From the NCBI GenBank assembly GCA_944470555.2, contig OX104127.1:31945661-32009660 (forward strand): a DNA stretch of 64,000 nt. Direction: 5' to 3'. The notes beneath the pieces were generated by a model. It was given only the letters and a program-made list of their open reading frames with translations. It had not been told where the DNA came from and made no database searches. How positions within the stretch are numbered: position 1 is the stretch's first letter; the number at the start of each line of letters is the position of its first letter. The position numbers and the translations under genes were made by a program. Source of the DNA: Heterobilharzia americana. Its lineage: Eukaryota > Platyhelminthes > Trematoda > Strigeidida > Schistosomatidae. This document shows, piece after piece, positions 48,986 to 62,227 of this stretch.

Positions 48986-49479
48986 TGATAAGTGTGTGCG
49001 AAACATTTTTCGAGCGAAGACAAATTGATAATATAATAATAGATATTTTATTCTCATATTAGTAATTTAACATGAGAAAAGCCAGTTTACAGGTATGTTG
49101 GGAAATGTACAAGATTTTACGGGACCTGAATGGTATAGAAGGGAGGTCATTAAATTCGATTAAAAACATCAGAACATTCCACAAGTTATGAAATGAACAA
49201 GAAAATACCACTTTTCAGCATATACAGATTATTAAAGTTTAGATCGTTTTTAGTCATACTTTCTCTTTTCACCAGTGGTGGGACCAAGTTAGCGCAAAAT
49301 TTCAAATTTCCATTACAAGCAGTCGACACGTTTCATTCGTCTTCGCAATGCCCCATTACGTCTGTTTTACCATAAATTCTTTGCTTATAGCTTCGGAGAC
49401 CAAAAGAACCCACACTGACGATTTGGGGAATCTGTTAGTTTCCACGTAATCATGTAATCCATGTTGTTTATCGGTCAGA

Positions 49480-51550
49480 ATCAATACATATACTGGGATT
49501 ACTGCATGCCAGTTCAAGTCTCTACATATCATATTGGCACAAAAATTGACAAGTCAACAAGAAAACAAACAAGAAACGAAAAGGAAAGCAGAAGGATGTC
49601 GTAAAAAGAGAGGAAGGAGGAATGAGACAACAATGGAACTTGGGGTGAAAATTAAGATAAAGATAATGTATGGATGTATATAAGCCGTTGAGATTCATTC
49701 AGAGCCACAAAACTAACTTACAGTCAGTCTCCAATCGTCTATTTTGTTTGTCACGCCGACGCCAACCAACAGGCCTATATCTCCCCACACAGCTCAGAAC
49801 AATAGTAAAAACTTAATAGAGTGATGCCATGTTCTAGTCTGCTTGCCAATAACCCTTTACCGGCCTGAACTGACTTTCACCTAGCGTTGTGCGATGAGAC
49901 AAACAGTAAACGGGCATGCTTAACACATGTCCCACACACCTCAGTCAATGAAGGCTCACAACCTCATCAACTGACTTCCCTCTTCTGCTCAAAACTCTAC
50001 ACCTGACATGTTTGTTACTGACGTGGTGACACCACATCACTCGGGATAATACCACCACTACACCTGAAGCCCTCTCATGTCCTCTGAATTTAATGGTCAC
50101 TTTTCATAGTCATATAGTAGAACGAGACGTCCTGCAGCGCGGTACACTCGACTTTTAATAGGCAACCACATATTATGGTGGAAACAGCAATGGGGTAAAT
50201 TGATGAAGGTCGAGCGAGCAGAGATTTTGTCGTTCACTGATTTACCAGTGTTGATTTGACTTACCAAGTGTGTGAAGTGGTCAACGCGTTCAAGCACTTC
50301 ACGCTCTAATGTTAGACAGCACGAAACCAAGACTATTCTCGGATAAAAAAAGATTGCATCTGGATGGTGAGAAAAGCATCCCAAACATTCTCAACTTGGC
50401 ATGTAGGGTGTGCAGAAGACTCTTCATCTTGTCAGCATCTTCACTTGATAAGACTGTGTCACTTGTGTAATATAAGTCTGTTGAGTATCCTGTGGCACGG
50501 ATAATCCCTATAAGCGGACGAAGAGATGGTGACCTCCATTTCAAAGTTTAATCAGAATGGAGTGGATATCCTTGACGGGCTCCACTCGATGTGCACAACA
50601 CACCTAATAACTCACCATAGGCTTTAACGAGCCAATGAATATTCCAGCACATAGCTTTCAAGAGGGTTGTACGATTTCCAGTGAGAAACACTGTCATAAG
50701 ATCTCCGAAACGACGTAGTCAAATGCCGCATTCAAGTAGAGAAATATAGCTACTGTCAGATGTCGGTGTGTGTCTGAGTTCCAAAACTTGGTAGAGAGTG
50801 AATTATTGGTCAATGCACCCAAGATTAAGTCTGGAACAAGCCTGGTGTTCCTATATTCCTTGTTTCCAGGCCTGATTTAGGCGCCTGCTGATTACAGAAC
50901 CTAGAATTTTAAACACTGTATTCACCAGACTGACTCCTCTATGCTTATCATACGAGGATTTCTCATCTTACCTACAGACTGAGACTTCAGCGACATCATA
51001 CGCTAACTGATACTTCAACTAGCTCGACAAATAATCGTCGACTACCACCCTAAATAAGTCCGCTACTAGCCAAATTTTACTGCTCCCCCCATTTCAGGTT
51101 ACTTTCGGCTTTCTAGACTTCTGCAAGAGTTACAGGTAGTGACTCAGTGCTCTATTCAGGGTAAAGAGCTTTCAAATAGTAGCTGGTGACCAGTTACAAT
51201 GTTCATCGAAGTGTTCCGTTCATCATTCCAGTCTTTTTCTTTGTAAATGAATTGCAGACTCATCCTTCTGTGCTATGGTCTCACTAATCATTGGCACGTC
51301 CCCACTTTCAGTTTCTTTGGTCAGTCTCAATAACTGTATACGCCCCTACTTTCTCCATGTCTTTAGCTTACGCTGTCCATTGCTGCCCACGGTCACGGTA
51401 GAGACCTTATTTCCGCCAACATTTTAGCTGCTCCCGCTCCCCATAGTGTTCAGATCTTGTAGCCGTGAGCTCCCATGCATTCAATAACTCAGCAGAAGCC
51501 TATAATCTCTACTAACCCTATCCAACCTTTTACTGGGGATCAGTTACGAT
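49480..51550 (-). mobile_element. SR2-like retrotransposon, family B, partial
   Basis: The minus-strand order is 5' linker (51,550-51,200, with the MVSETIAQK-like region), then a decayed RT core. TSDTVLSSEDADKMKSLLH follows at about 50,450, where the YADD box is damaged. Next come the C-terminal domain SRVYRAAGRLVLLYDYE at about 50,130 and the long 3' UTR (49,480-50,090). It is in frame only in short stretches and lies in the c-d intron. Confidence 0.75.
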
Positions 51551-51589
51551 CGTTGCGATATACAGGCCTGATCATCACACCATTAGAAC

Positions 51590-52125
51590 AGTTATCGGTT
51601 GAGTGTGAGCAGTATCGAGGTTAGGCGCGTAGGGTAACAGACAAGGAAGGCAATTTATTAAATCAATCTGTGAATATCTATTAACTGAGACGGCTTGAAC
51701 ATTTGCCGCTCATGTGCAGCCATACAGTGTTTCAGTGAGTATTGCATTAGACGAAGGCTAGCAGTGGTCAAAAATGACGTGGTCCCAGTCCATGAAATGT
51801 TTGACTGTTGGTCTGAGTAATGTAGTAAGAAAGAGATAACTTGGGTGGGGTTCTCGGAATGTCAATAACTAATGGTTACGAGCTCTTGGAGACATGGTTG
51901 GAAATTGGTCACAATGACGTTGATGTGTACATATTCTTTGTCGTCGTCAGTCTTGAATATTCTCCTTATTCTTTACCTACTTTCTTAATCCCTAATACAC
52001 TTTAGTCTACCTCAATATTACTTTTTGCATCCACTTCTTCTTTGCGTGCTGCTGTGAAGTGTTGCGATTTGGACCGATGCACTTTTGTGTAAGGTTCAAC
52101 ATTGCTTTTCCTGCTTCTGTACTAA
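51590..52125 (+). mobile_element. SR2-like 3' end fragment, opposite to the neighbouring copy
   Basis: The plus-strand C-terminus and 3' UTR are recognisable from matches to 11,000-11,410: CGGCTTGAACATTTGCCGCTCATG, CAGTCCATGAAATGTTTGACTGTTG, GCTGCTGTGAAGTGTTGCGATTTGG. It starts about 40 bp beyond the 5' side of the minus-strand copy, so the two point away from each other. Confidence 0.65.
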
Positions 52126-53376
52126 CCTGATAAACTGGTTGTATGAACTGAAGTGCTTTTTAAACTTACCCTTATCTTTATTCAACTGAATTAATTGTTA
52201 CTCTCAATGATTTTGATCGTTTTGGGTTGATCAACAGTTATTTCTACGATAACGTCATTCACTACGGAGTCCAACATAGGCAATTCTGTTAAGACACTTG
52301 GAGTCAAGCTTTGTCACCCCTCAGTGTGTGCATCAAGACACAGATCATATAAAAGGTTATTTTGACCAAAACTCCATAAGGTGTCACATACAAGATTTTA
52401 GTGTAGTATCGCCCATCAGTTGTTCATCTGAGAGCGCTAAAACTGTTTTATGAGTTGTACGGCAACGTTTTGAGCACCATCGTCAGAAATTTGCTACTCA
52501 GTTGGAACTTTACTAAAAATTAATTTTAAGATGGGAAGATTGAAGTGGAATAAGTAAGTAGTGAGAGAAACGGTACTTCTACGTTATCCATCGATGGTAA
52601 CATAGATATATAGAAACATCAACTAAGTGACAATTCCACCGACATCCTAAACAGAGAGTTATAAGCTGAGAGCACTAAGTAGCTCAATAAAACGTCAAAC
52701 CGAGGTAAAACTGAGACTAGATAACCACTGTGTGAATTAAGATTTCGCTTGCAGAAGAATGAAAAATGAAATGCAGTGTATGGTCGATACTTACACTAAC
52801 ATATTATGGTACCTAGATGTCTAAGTGACTGAAAAGCACCAATAATCATCGGTTATTTAGGGAAATGCAACTCAACGCAGAACAGGTGTATGTACTAGGC
52901 TGTGAATCAAACAATGTCTAAAGGTTCATGATACTATCTATTAGCCAAGACAAAAATAAAACAGGGTTGGACTCGAGCAATAAACTTATTGCTTGAAGGT
53001 TGTTTACCAATGGACCCCATCTAAAAACAACCTAGGAACATGAATACAACGCAGTAGTGGGCTTCCATGAGAACCAGTCTTTGGCGTCTGACATGGGTGT
53101 GTATTATATAAAGTATGCAGAAACCATGAGACTATGAAAAACTTAGACCTTTCATCTTTAATGATGTATAACTGCAAGTAGAAATATATACTTGTATTCG
53201 GGCATAAAATATTGAGAATCACCCGAATCATAACTGAGAATTGGTTATTGATAAATCGGTGCACAGTTACAATTTCATACTATCACTACTACTACTGTAA
53301 TTATTTTTCAAAATCAATAACATAACGAACTATTAATCAAAGACTGATATAAGGGAAAATATAACTAAATGTTTAC

Positions 53377-53499
53377 CTGGTAAGAATTTGTAAAGCCCGG
53401 ATGGTCAAGGTCATGCGATACTGCAGAGAATAACAGAATAAGCAGATTCACTGGGGATAAGTACAGTTGCAAGTTTATTGTCTTTATGATACAATACAT
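53377..53499 (-). CDS. PDE9A: PDE9-like exon c: HD metal-binding motif
   Basis: The exon has 123 nt (41 codons), phase 0 in and out, acceptor CTGTAG before ATG TAT and donor GTAAAC after CAG. It encodes MYCIIKTINLQ at its start and AVSHDLDHPGFTNSYQ at its end. The His-Asp pair of H-D-L-D-H-P-G supplies the second histidine and the aspartate that bind zinc and bridge to magnesium. The segment aligns without gaps with 41 residues of the human PDE9A catalytic domain. A tempting internal acceptor (CCCCAG at about 53,451) would shorten the exon to 74 nt and lose the conserved first half, so I reject it. Confidence 0.92.
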
Positions 53500-54284
53500 C
53501 TACAGTAAATATAGAGAAAAAATCAAAACAAAAGAGAAAACAGATTATGAGAATTCATAGTAAAACACAGTATTTAAAAAAACTCTGAAGAAAAAAAACC
53601 AAACAACATAATATTGCATAATGTACCCAGTCAAGATGAAGGTTGATGTGAAGCTGTTTTTGGGTTGAAAATTATCATTCAATATTTGTACAAAAAACTT
53701 TTCCGACTATTAGACAGAATGTCGTTGAATAGAAGAGATAAAAAAGGGTTGAAGAATAACTATATATTGATAGATTGCTGAGAAGGAGTGTAAACTATTA
53801 TTGTTCAAGAAAATATCAATTTCGATAATGGAGAGAAAAACGACTTAACATTAAGCTTGGAATTATTATTGAGGGGTTTCATCACAAATACATCGATGAG
53901 GAGAATGCCGATTAACAGTTTAGATGCACTTACTGATGAGAAACAGACATAAAATTCAACGAAAAATAGGAGATAGCATTGCAATGCAAAGCCGCAATTC
54001 CACACGAGTAGATCAAAGCAAAAGGTGACAAAATGGAAGACAATGAAAATGATAATATTAGGACTTGTAGAAGTGCCATGAGATAAAGAGATAGAAGGGA
54101 AAATAAATGCACATTATAAAACAAACTAGACGAAATATCAATGTAAAAGCACAAATGCCGCTCATTTCGAGGCATGTTAATTGGTCAGTTGTTACACATA
54201 CCCCCAAACAAGGATTCTACACAGTTCAAAATAACAGTATTAGTCTCCTTTCTCTATAATTCCTTAGAATCCAATCTTTCTTCA

Positions 54285-54610
54285 GCTAATACCATGTGTC
54301 AGAGTAGGTGGCGGGGTCAACAAGCATAACATGTCAAAGACACCTGAGTCGATGAAGGTTAACAAACGATTTATTTTTCTTAACTAACCTCCAAATTGGT
54401 ACTGAGACAGTGTTTAAATATTTGAAGTCTTCCCATTTCCTTAGTTTTAGTGGCCGTATCGGACACCAATAAGCTGCTGGTATAACAGACTCAACACTTA
54501 AATGATATGACATATCTCATTGGTGATTCATGTAGTTTAATTTGACGAAAACCAGTCAGATTTTGATATCGAAGTTAAGATTTCGGCAACCACTGATTCA
54601 CCAAGGATGA
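54285..54610 (-). mobile_element. Diverged SR2-like 3' fragment (family B)
   Basis: TACCATGTGTCAGAGTAGGTGG, CAAAGACACCTGAGTCGATGAAGG and the following stretch resemble 48,750-48,840 and 49,885-50,000, but more diverged. Confidence 0.4.
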
Positions 54611-57600
54611 GTAATCAATGAGACAGACCATCTTCCTCACTATCATCAGATGAAGTATCAATGTATGCTAGACGTAAAGCAACGGTTTGAATTTAGACGA
54701 TGGGAAATGCACCCCAAGTAGTTAGTGAATTATTTCCTAATGTTAAGAAGACAATCTATCTTCATCTAAGAAGACTGGCTTCTGCATATTCGAGTTTGAT
54801 GATGGAATTTCTAACAATGGGGAGGGGATTAAGTTATGTAAGACCGAACGAAGGGAGAGTGATCTTCGTCGGGACTTCTATGGGAAGAAAGTTAAACGAA
54901 AGTGAAAAGATTGGAAATTCACGATGAATATCAGTTAACAAAGGCAGCTTCAGCCGGTAGCTCAAGATGAGAAGGAGACAACATAGCCCTGTTACGTAAA
55001 ACTGCAAACTGATAGCTATCCATGATGCAAATGAAGAATAGTGATACCTGAGTCACTGGAGTGTTTCTTTCTTGGATTGAAAAGAGACGAAAATCACCGA
55101 AATCTTCTAACAACAGACAAGGAAGAACTGATAAAGGATAAAATTACATTTGAACGACATGAACGTACAAAATAAGTGAAAAATTGTTGGTATGGTTCAG
55201 AATTTCACAGATGATGAAATGAAAATACAACTGAAACACTGCGACTTCCAACAACTAAATTCCGGAAATTCTGAGGGTGAAGCCATATCATAGATCACCC
55301 ATTGTAAAGTAACAGTACCAATCATATGACGACATGGCATATAAACATGAAGAGTCTTCCTATAAGAATAAGCCACGTAGGGAAGAAACTACAGGCTCTG
55401 TGATTGATATCTATAAGACAATCAAAATAGACAGCTAGAGAAATCATGCAATAAAGAGCAAAATCGATTTCAATGATACGGAAGTAACCAAACTTAATGT
55501 AAGATTAAGATACACGTTGGAACTTGTGGACCGGTAGGAACATAAAAAAGGAGGTGACAAATTATGATGTAAAATAATACTACCTACGCAAAAGGCTGTA
55601 ACCTGATACAAGAGTTTTCAGAATAATAATACAGATTATAGTAGGCTTCCTTTTAAAGTTTCCGCTGATACGCGACATAGATTCAAAATGTACAACTCAC
55701 CAACCATGTACACATTTATGTACTAGACGATAATCAAAACGCTATGATGACCGATGATACTACTACTTGGTTGTAGAAACCATGGTAGAGATTGGGCTCA
55801 AACTCGTATCCGACTGGTTGAAAGCCAACCACGTTGGTTAATAAGCCAGATAAATGAGCGATAAATGGTTCAAGTAAGATACAGTATTGATGTTAAGTAG
55901 CATGAGAGGTTGATCAAATCAACCAAGTCATTTTCGATTGCTAATCTAGAAAGGGCTGTAAACCTGATGAATGTAGCAATGTTTTGCATCTGATAGGCCA
56001 GAAAACCATCAAAAAACCGAAAGTCTCAACTCAAGTTGCTTAGAAGACTGTGAGCTGTGTCAGAAACTTCACCTAAATATATTATGCCACCCACACACTT
56101 CAAATAGATGAGAATATCTCAGAGTAGTAGGTCAACCATTAAGAAGTTTGGGGAAGCACATCTGTGATTTGAATAAAAATGTAAATAGTACGTAAGCTCA
56201 ATAAATACGAATTACAATTATTTTTCTAAGTGACAGCAGACCATAACTTCCCTGAGTACATGAGTGTTTGGATAGACAGCCCTCATACTTGTGAAGTACT
56301 CCAATAACACCCCCTGTTAATGGTAAACGTCGAAAAATGTAAGGTGTCATAGTCAACATAGAGGAAATTCACCTTGAAAGTCTAAGAATACGATTAGTGT
56401 GGGTGTCGGTGAGAGTACACTTGTTTTCTAGAATCTGATGAAGAAGAGAGATTTGATGGATGGATTCAAAAAGAACTAGTTTTTTTGAAATTTAGGTTCG
56501 TGTAAATTGATAGGAGTAGCATGGGCTACGAAACCATTCTGGTGAAGCTGATTGCTCCATAATTATTATTCCAAGATCCTGCTCGATGCTTTTTAAATTG
56601 CATTGATCGGAGATTCAAATTAGTCGAAGGAAATTATGTCTCTCTTTGACTCAATAATATTTTAAGATTATTCTACTTCATGGAGAAAACTATAGCGTGT
56701 ACTAATCGATAGGGGTTGAAGTTATTCAAACCGAGATCTTGACCCTTCAAATTTTGCTTATTGGAGTGGTGCACTGACATAACGGTCATTTTTAAGCAGG
56801 AAAACACACTGAACTCATTTAGTCGATGAGTCTAAAGACGAATCATGTAGAAATCAAGACAAGAGGAAAACTAAACAACAAAACAGGCATAGACTTGTAC
56901 TAAGCTTTTTCACATTGGATTTGAAAATAGAAACAGATGGATGAGTTGAGAAAATCACTTTTTCGGTTAACAAACTTATAACAAAATACAAGTTGCTATC
57001 CGCCTTCATTCTTATCAGATCACTTAAACTCTAAGGCACCCTCAGAACTATTCTTCTCTAAAAAAAAAAGAGTACAGACGATTAGTTTAAGTGTGCCTAA
57101 TTTGTTTTTCATCTCGATTACCAAGAAGAAGGACAGGCAGAGGGAATAGCAAGTTATGTGTTGGAAGTAGGCAGTCACAAAATGCTGCAAAAATACACTC
57201 AGTTGCTGAATCTTAATTTACTGTTGATATTATGAGTATTATTATTACTATTACCAAATCACATAAAACAATGTTATTATGACGACGAAATATTTACGTA
57301 GGGAAGAAAATTACGTACAATAGGCAAAACACTAAATAGTTAGCGCAGGAATATAACAACAGTATGACGCGATGGTTTGCCATGCTGTGCGTAAATATCA
57401 AAATACAAGGTTACGATGACTCATACTATTGCATAAAACAAACCAGTAATAAATTAACTACAAATGTTGGGTTGCTCAGTAATGACATAGAAAACATAAG
57501 ATAACGTCACCAACGCTTCAAAAAAATTAGAAGGATATATTGGAAAGACGTTGGTGTAAATTTAGTCTATACCAGTAAGACAATGTGGACATTGCAAGAT

Positions 57601-58185
57601 GCGTAGGTAGATAATTTGTAACATGTGAACAGGAAACTTCAGCCATCTTCATAATACCCATCCTAACGCAAATGACGTGAATTAGATCAGAAAAAATGAA
57701 GGGTGGAAAGCAAACAAACAACTATATGATGCGTTCTGAAAACTAATTATGAAAATTTTGAATCATTAAGTTAGTAGGAATAGGGATACTAAAAAACAAC
57801 TAACTCAATGACTAAACAGGACTATTTTCCAACATTATCGAGTCATTATTTGAAAAACGTCTACCATATGATTGAGTGAAATTGTGACCCAGTTAAGTAT
57901 ATCAGCTCAGCAGATCGCATATTGATATACCATCAATCTGGAAAACTCGAGGTCAGTGGTTGAAATCCTCATGGAAACAGTTGTTATTGGAAAGCAAGTA
58001 GAAGGTTGAAGAATGAAAGATTCAACTAAAACACAGGTCGAAATTTACAATACAGCACTTTTCACTTCTCAAACCCAACTATAAAAATGTCAACCAGTCT
58101 TAAACACGACTGATCAAGATAATCAATTTTTTGGTTCTCATGGTTTAGTTAGAACTAACACACCGAAGATATGTGCAATCAGTTA

Positions 58186-58330
58186 CAACTCCTATTGTCT
58201 TAGCTGTAGCTCACTGTTTTAGACAGCTGGTAGTCACGAGTTCAAATCCCACTTCACCTACTGAGGTGCGAGAAGCCAGGTAGTATAATTAATCCTCACA
58301 CAACAAATATGGATCATTGTCTACTACACA
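58186..58330 (+). mobile_element. tRNA-like SINE (second family), partial
   Basis: B-box-like GAGTTCAAATCCC, then AAGCCAGGTAGTATAATTAATCCTCACACAACAAATATGGATCATTGTCTAC, which matches the 41.6 kb copy. It lies in the b-c intron. Confidence 0.5.
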
Positions 58331-59790
58331 AACGTGCACATAGTTGATGAGTGCTTTTCGGTTTCGAAGGTCAGAGAACACCAAACCACCATCATTCTCA
58401 TTTTGAGCCAAAAATTGTTTCCATCATCTCTACATACAATCATTGACAGACGTAATCTAATAACTTAGTAAAGATTTCGAAAGTCGTATTATCACTATGC
58501 ATGCTTTATGCAAATAGTGGATATCGTTTGTCGACGGTATGGCAGATAATTTTTTAGCCTTTAGAGTGAACCTTTCTATGCTTGAATTTCATTTCGATTC
58601 AAAACTATTTATCTAACGAATCTCAAAACATGTTGAATGCATAGTCTGAACACCTATACTTTTTAATGGCAAAAGTAATGCAAGTTGAAAAAAAATTGAA
58701 TCAAGAACAGAGTTAAAAATAAATTGTTCAGTGATCAGAACGAAACGATATGGATGCATCTGCGCCTTAGAGATTCACTTTAAACCATGATCTCTTAAAA
58801 CTGATGAAAAGCTTAATTTAGATTCGAAGGAATATAATTCAGACAGCTTAGCCACTGAACCTTGATGAAAAATTATCAGTTCAGTTTATTATGTTTCTGA
58901 AACATGTATAAGTGACTAGAGGAATAACCAAAATTAAAGATATCAAATAACGGAATCTAGTTGTTAAAGATCTGAAAGAATATCATAATTACAGCAAATC
59001 ATAACGTGAGACAAAGTTAAGAGCTATTATAAAGTAGGAGGTTTGTGGTGAACTAAACCTGTACTCTTGTCACATGGCATGTGAGGTAGAATTTAGGTAC
59101 TTGAAGCTTCAGATTGGTCACATTGAACCACTTATGGTTAGCCTGGAATACATATAGAGCTGCATAGACGAAAGAAATTAGCTGCTAGATATTCTAGACG
59201 GATATTATCTAGGTTACTCGAAAAAAGACACTTTAACCCATTAAACCCAAGCAAATTACAAAAGCAATGCAATGAGAACCAATAAATAAACCACTGTCCT
59301 GACTGAGTTGATCAAGCTGAATCCAGAAACATTTTTTGCTTATAAATAGCCCTAACAGTCATATTGATTCCCTTCAAGTCCCATCAAATTAATGTGATCT
59401 ACATAAGGAATGCAATGCTTTATTCGAAGTGAAATAGTTTGGAGCATGCATGAGCTGAACTGTAGGAATTTTCAAGCATTAGGATGCACAGTATCCATTT
59501 CACAAACTTATCAAGAAGCTCTATAAGTAACCTTCATTTAAAAGACCCAGCTACTATTCATCTCGAAGGGGATTAAAGCAATGAATATTCAGGTCTCCTA
59601 CTCATAGGTGTGCGCTTGAATTTATTTAATGTACACTTACATTCGAAAATTCATTGTTCTTAAAACTACATTCCCGATATTGATCAAATAGCTAGTCAGC
59701 ACGAATTCTAACTCGCAAAATACTAGTTATTCATGTTTCTTTCTCTGTATGAATAAAATTACATCAAAGTAGATTTTCAACAATACTTAC

Positions 59791-59994
59791 CATTTGTGTG
59801 ACCATGAATGCATGTTTAAAGTTATGAAATGGTACGTTATTGTATCGTGAATAGACTGAAAATAACCAGTTTTCTAATATATCAACAGAGAAATGACACA
59901 AATCCGGTAGATTTAGATCCAAAAACATAAATTTAGTAAAATTGATCAACTCAGAATCCGAATATAGCCAATTATTGAAGGAATGGGACTTCAA
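59791..59994 (-). CDS. PDE9A: PDE9-like exon b: start of the catalytic domain
   Basis: The exon has 204 nt (68 codons), phase 0 at both ends, acceptor ATCAG and a strong donor GTAAGT. It opens with a segment (LKSHSFNNWLY) that fits the PDE9 start of the catalytic fold. It then runs to PFHNFKHAFMVTQM, the conserved helix whose N-F-x-H histidine is the first metal ligand in all class I phosphodiesterases. An acceptor five bases upstream (AAAAG) is possible but would shift phase. The next exon starts with MY, as in PDE9 (QM-MYS), so the joint is natural. There is no signal peptide or membrane segment. Confidence 0.92.
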
Positions 59995-60859
59995 CTGATC
60001 TTTTATTGACGGAGATAGTGGCAGAGAACTATTTTATAAAATGAAAAAGGAAATAACATCGGTGTAAATGAGTATATATATCCATTTACATAAGTTATGA
60101 TCAAATTGGGATCAAATGGCTGACAGCCAAATACCTAAATTACTGAGTCAAAACTCCGAAGTTATCAAATGTAGATTGTCAAGCAGAGGTTCAAACCTTC
60201 ATATAACAAATATAATTTGCAATCTAATTAGTTTTAACAGAGATGACGGACGCACTGTAAAAAAGACAATGAAGAATTGTTGGATTTTCCAGTTACGATA
60301 ATAGATAATTTATCACCACTTGTGCATTTGAAAAATTTATTTGTGGTAATTAGTAAGTAATCGAATCTTCACATTGTTTTTCAGCGAAAATCTGCAGTGC
60401 AGGTTGTTAAACTACTCAAAAAGACTACGTGGATGACAGAATTATTCAACAAACTGTTCTTCTACGATATACAGACTAGGAATCTTGCCACTCTGACGTT
60501 ACGTTAGGTGATATGAGAAGAATTTGTATACGTGAGATGTATGCTTCTCGTAAAACTCGGAAATGTATTGATGAGTATTTTTATAAGAGGAGTTGGCATT
60601 AGCTTAATAAAACCCGGATTTTAGTGAGACACTGGCATCTTTTACACATTCAAGTGAAAGTCTATGGACTACACCTGATTTTCGAAAGCCTATCCAGTAA
60701 ATCCGGCAACGTTACAACCAGTGACATATTACTTTGTAGTCGAAGCTTACACTGGTAGGCTCATGTCTTTACAAACTACGACTGACTTACAATAAGGATA
60801 AATTACTCAAAAGAATCAGTCACCGTTCCTGCTACCAGATATCTACATCATGAATATCA

Positions 60860-61275
60860 ACATAGGACCAGGCATTACTGCGTAACCCTCCGAGTTGCTA
60901 CACCTCATATCAGTACATCAAGTAAGAAGGCAGTGAACTGCAAGATGAAGATAAGGAAATTCAGTCTAAAGAAATATAAACTGCTAAAAGAGAGAAAGGA
61001 AGAATGAGAAAATGGTGAGATTCGGTATGGTGTTAAGATGAGGATAATATGTGTATACATTTGCACCACTGACATCGGTTCTGAGCCATATCACCTAGTC
61101 TCTAACCACTGGTTCCTCTTGTCACGCGGATCACAACCGGGTAGTCTACATAGCCCCACATGGCTCAAACCAACAGTCAGAGACTTCATACATTGATGTC
61201 ATGTTTTCGTCTGGCCATCTCGAGCCTTTTTCCAACCTGAACCTACTTCGGACCACTTATCTACAGCTGAAATAT
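60860..61275 (-). mobile_element. SR2-like 3' UTR fragment (family B)
   Basis: It matches the long 3' UTR of the 20.1, 38.7 and 49.5 kb copies: GGCATTACTGCGTAACCCTCCGAGTTGC, CACCTCATATCAGTACATCAAG, CATCGGTTCTGAGCCATATCAC. It lies in the a-b intron of the PDE9 gene. Confidence 0.6.
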
Positions 61276-62227
61276 GACTGAAAGAGGACACATATGGGTA
61301 AAATAAAAAATATAAGCCATCAGAACGTCCTTTCCCAAAATCAGTTTAAAAAGAGGAACTACTTTTGGAAGAAAATACTTACTGGCTGGACAAGCATAAG
61401 AAAGTTGAATAGAGAAATCCTAGTAACACCATGTATTTTATCACATAAACAACCTTAGAAGACAACTGATCTTAATATTTCACACTTAATATTTCAGATC
61501 CCAGTGACTGCTTGGGATAGTGATTTCCTTAAAAATTAACCAGAAACAAAAAATGGAATATTCTCAGAAGAACTATGTTCACTAGAGATTCAAACAGTAA
61601 ATATGTGAGATGTGCATATATGTCAATTTCTTTGCTACGAACTAAATAGACAGGAGTATTCAACCTTATTACCAAGTGGTTAAATGTCATCGAGCATAAA
61701 AAGGAAACTCTGCCTCCAATAGTGAAAATTTACTTGTCTCATGTTTACTTCCGTATCACCCATTACTGACTATTCGTGATTTGAATGTCAGATAATAACT
61801 ACTTTACATTTACCATATTTTGCATATAAGTGACTGTCACAACCCACTAATGTTCTGGATGTAGTTCTTATTCTCGAATCCCCATATTGTTGAAAATATA
61901 CACAGCCAATAGGCTTATAGTTCTCTTCATGGATTTCATTCAGTTTGGATTGGGAGACAGGGGGAGGGTGAAGAGTCACTGGTTGATCACAATGCATTAG
62001 TCGTACTAAAACTGACCATCAGTTCAGTGTAAAATTAACCTAGACATCAGAGCGGCAGAATCTGTCGAAATATGTTCCAGTCATCGTTACAACACTGAAA
62101 AGTAAGTGTCTAAACCATCAAGTTTGATATGTTCTAATATAATTTCACTTCAATTGTCAGATCGTTAAAAAAGCCAGGGAAATAAATCAGTTCAAAAAGA
62201 TGTAGAAAACAACAGCAAGTTACTCAC

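Larger units (their letters stand above)
53500..59790. other. b-c intron of the PDE9 gene; mostly unrecognised sequence
   Basis: About 6.3 kb holding a diverged family B fragment (54.3 kb) and a tRNA-like SINE (58.2 kb). The 54.6-56.6 kb part is slightly GC-richer and may be an old element, but no motif is legible. Splice-like signals at 55,040 and 53,940 do not fit any PDE9 segment. Confidence 0.5.

Noticed and set aside
53377..53450. Shorter version of exon c starting at the CCCCAG acceptor
   Set aside because: The upstream acceptor at 53,501 gives a gap-free match over 41 residues and correct phase with exon b.
53930..54000. CATCAG as splice acceptor or CATCA/GTAAGT as donor of an extra PDE9 exon
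   Set aside because: Neither reading fits PDE9, and exons b and c join without a gap.
54931..55113. Minus-strand frame with FSIQERNTPVTQ and a GTATC donor as the missing PDE9 segment between exons b and c
   Set aside because: Weak resemblance only. Exon c already encodes the whole segment.
61788..62009. Open frame on the minus strand (starting near MHCDQ) with a GTAAATG donor as a PDE9 exon
   Set aside because: The only nearby acceptors give a phase that does not fit candidate exon a, and the fitting frame meets a stop within a few codons. No PDE9 similarity.
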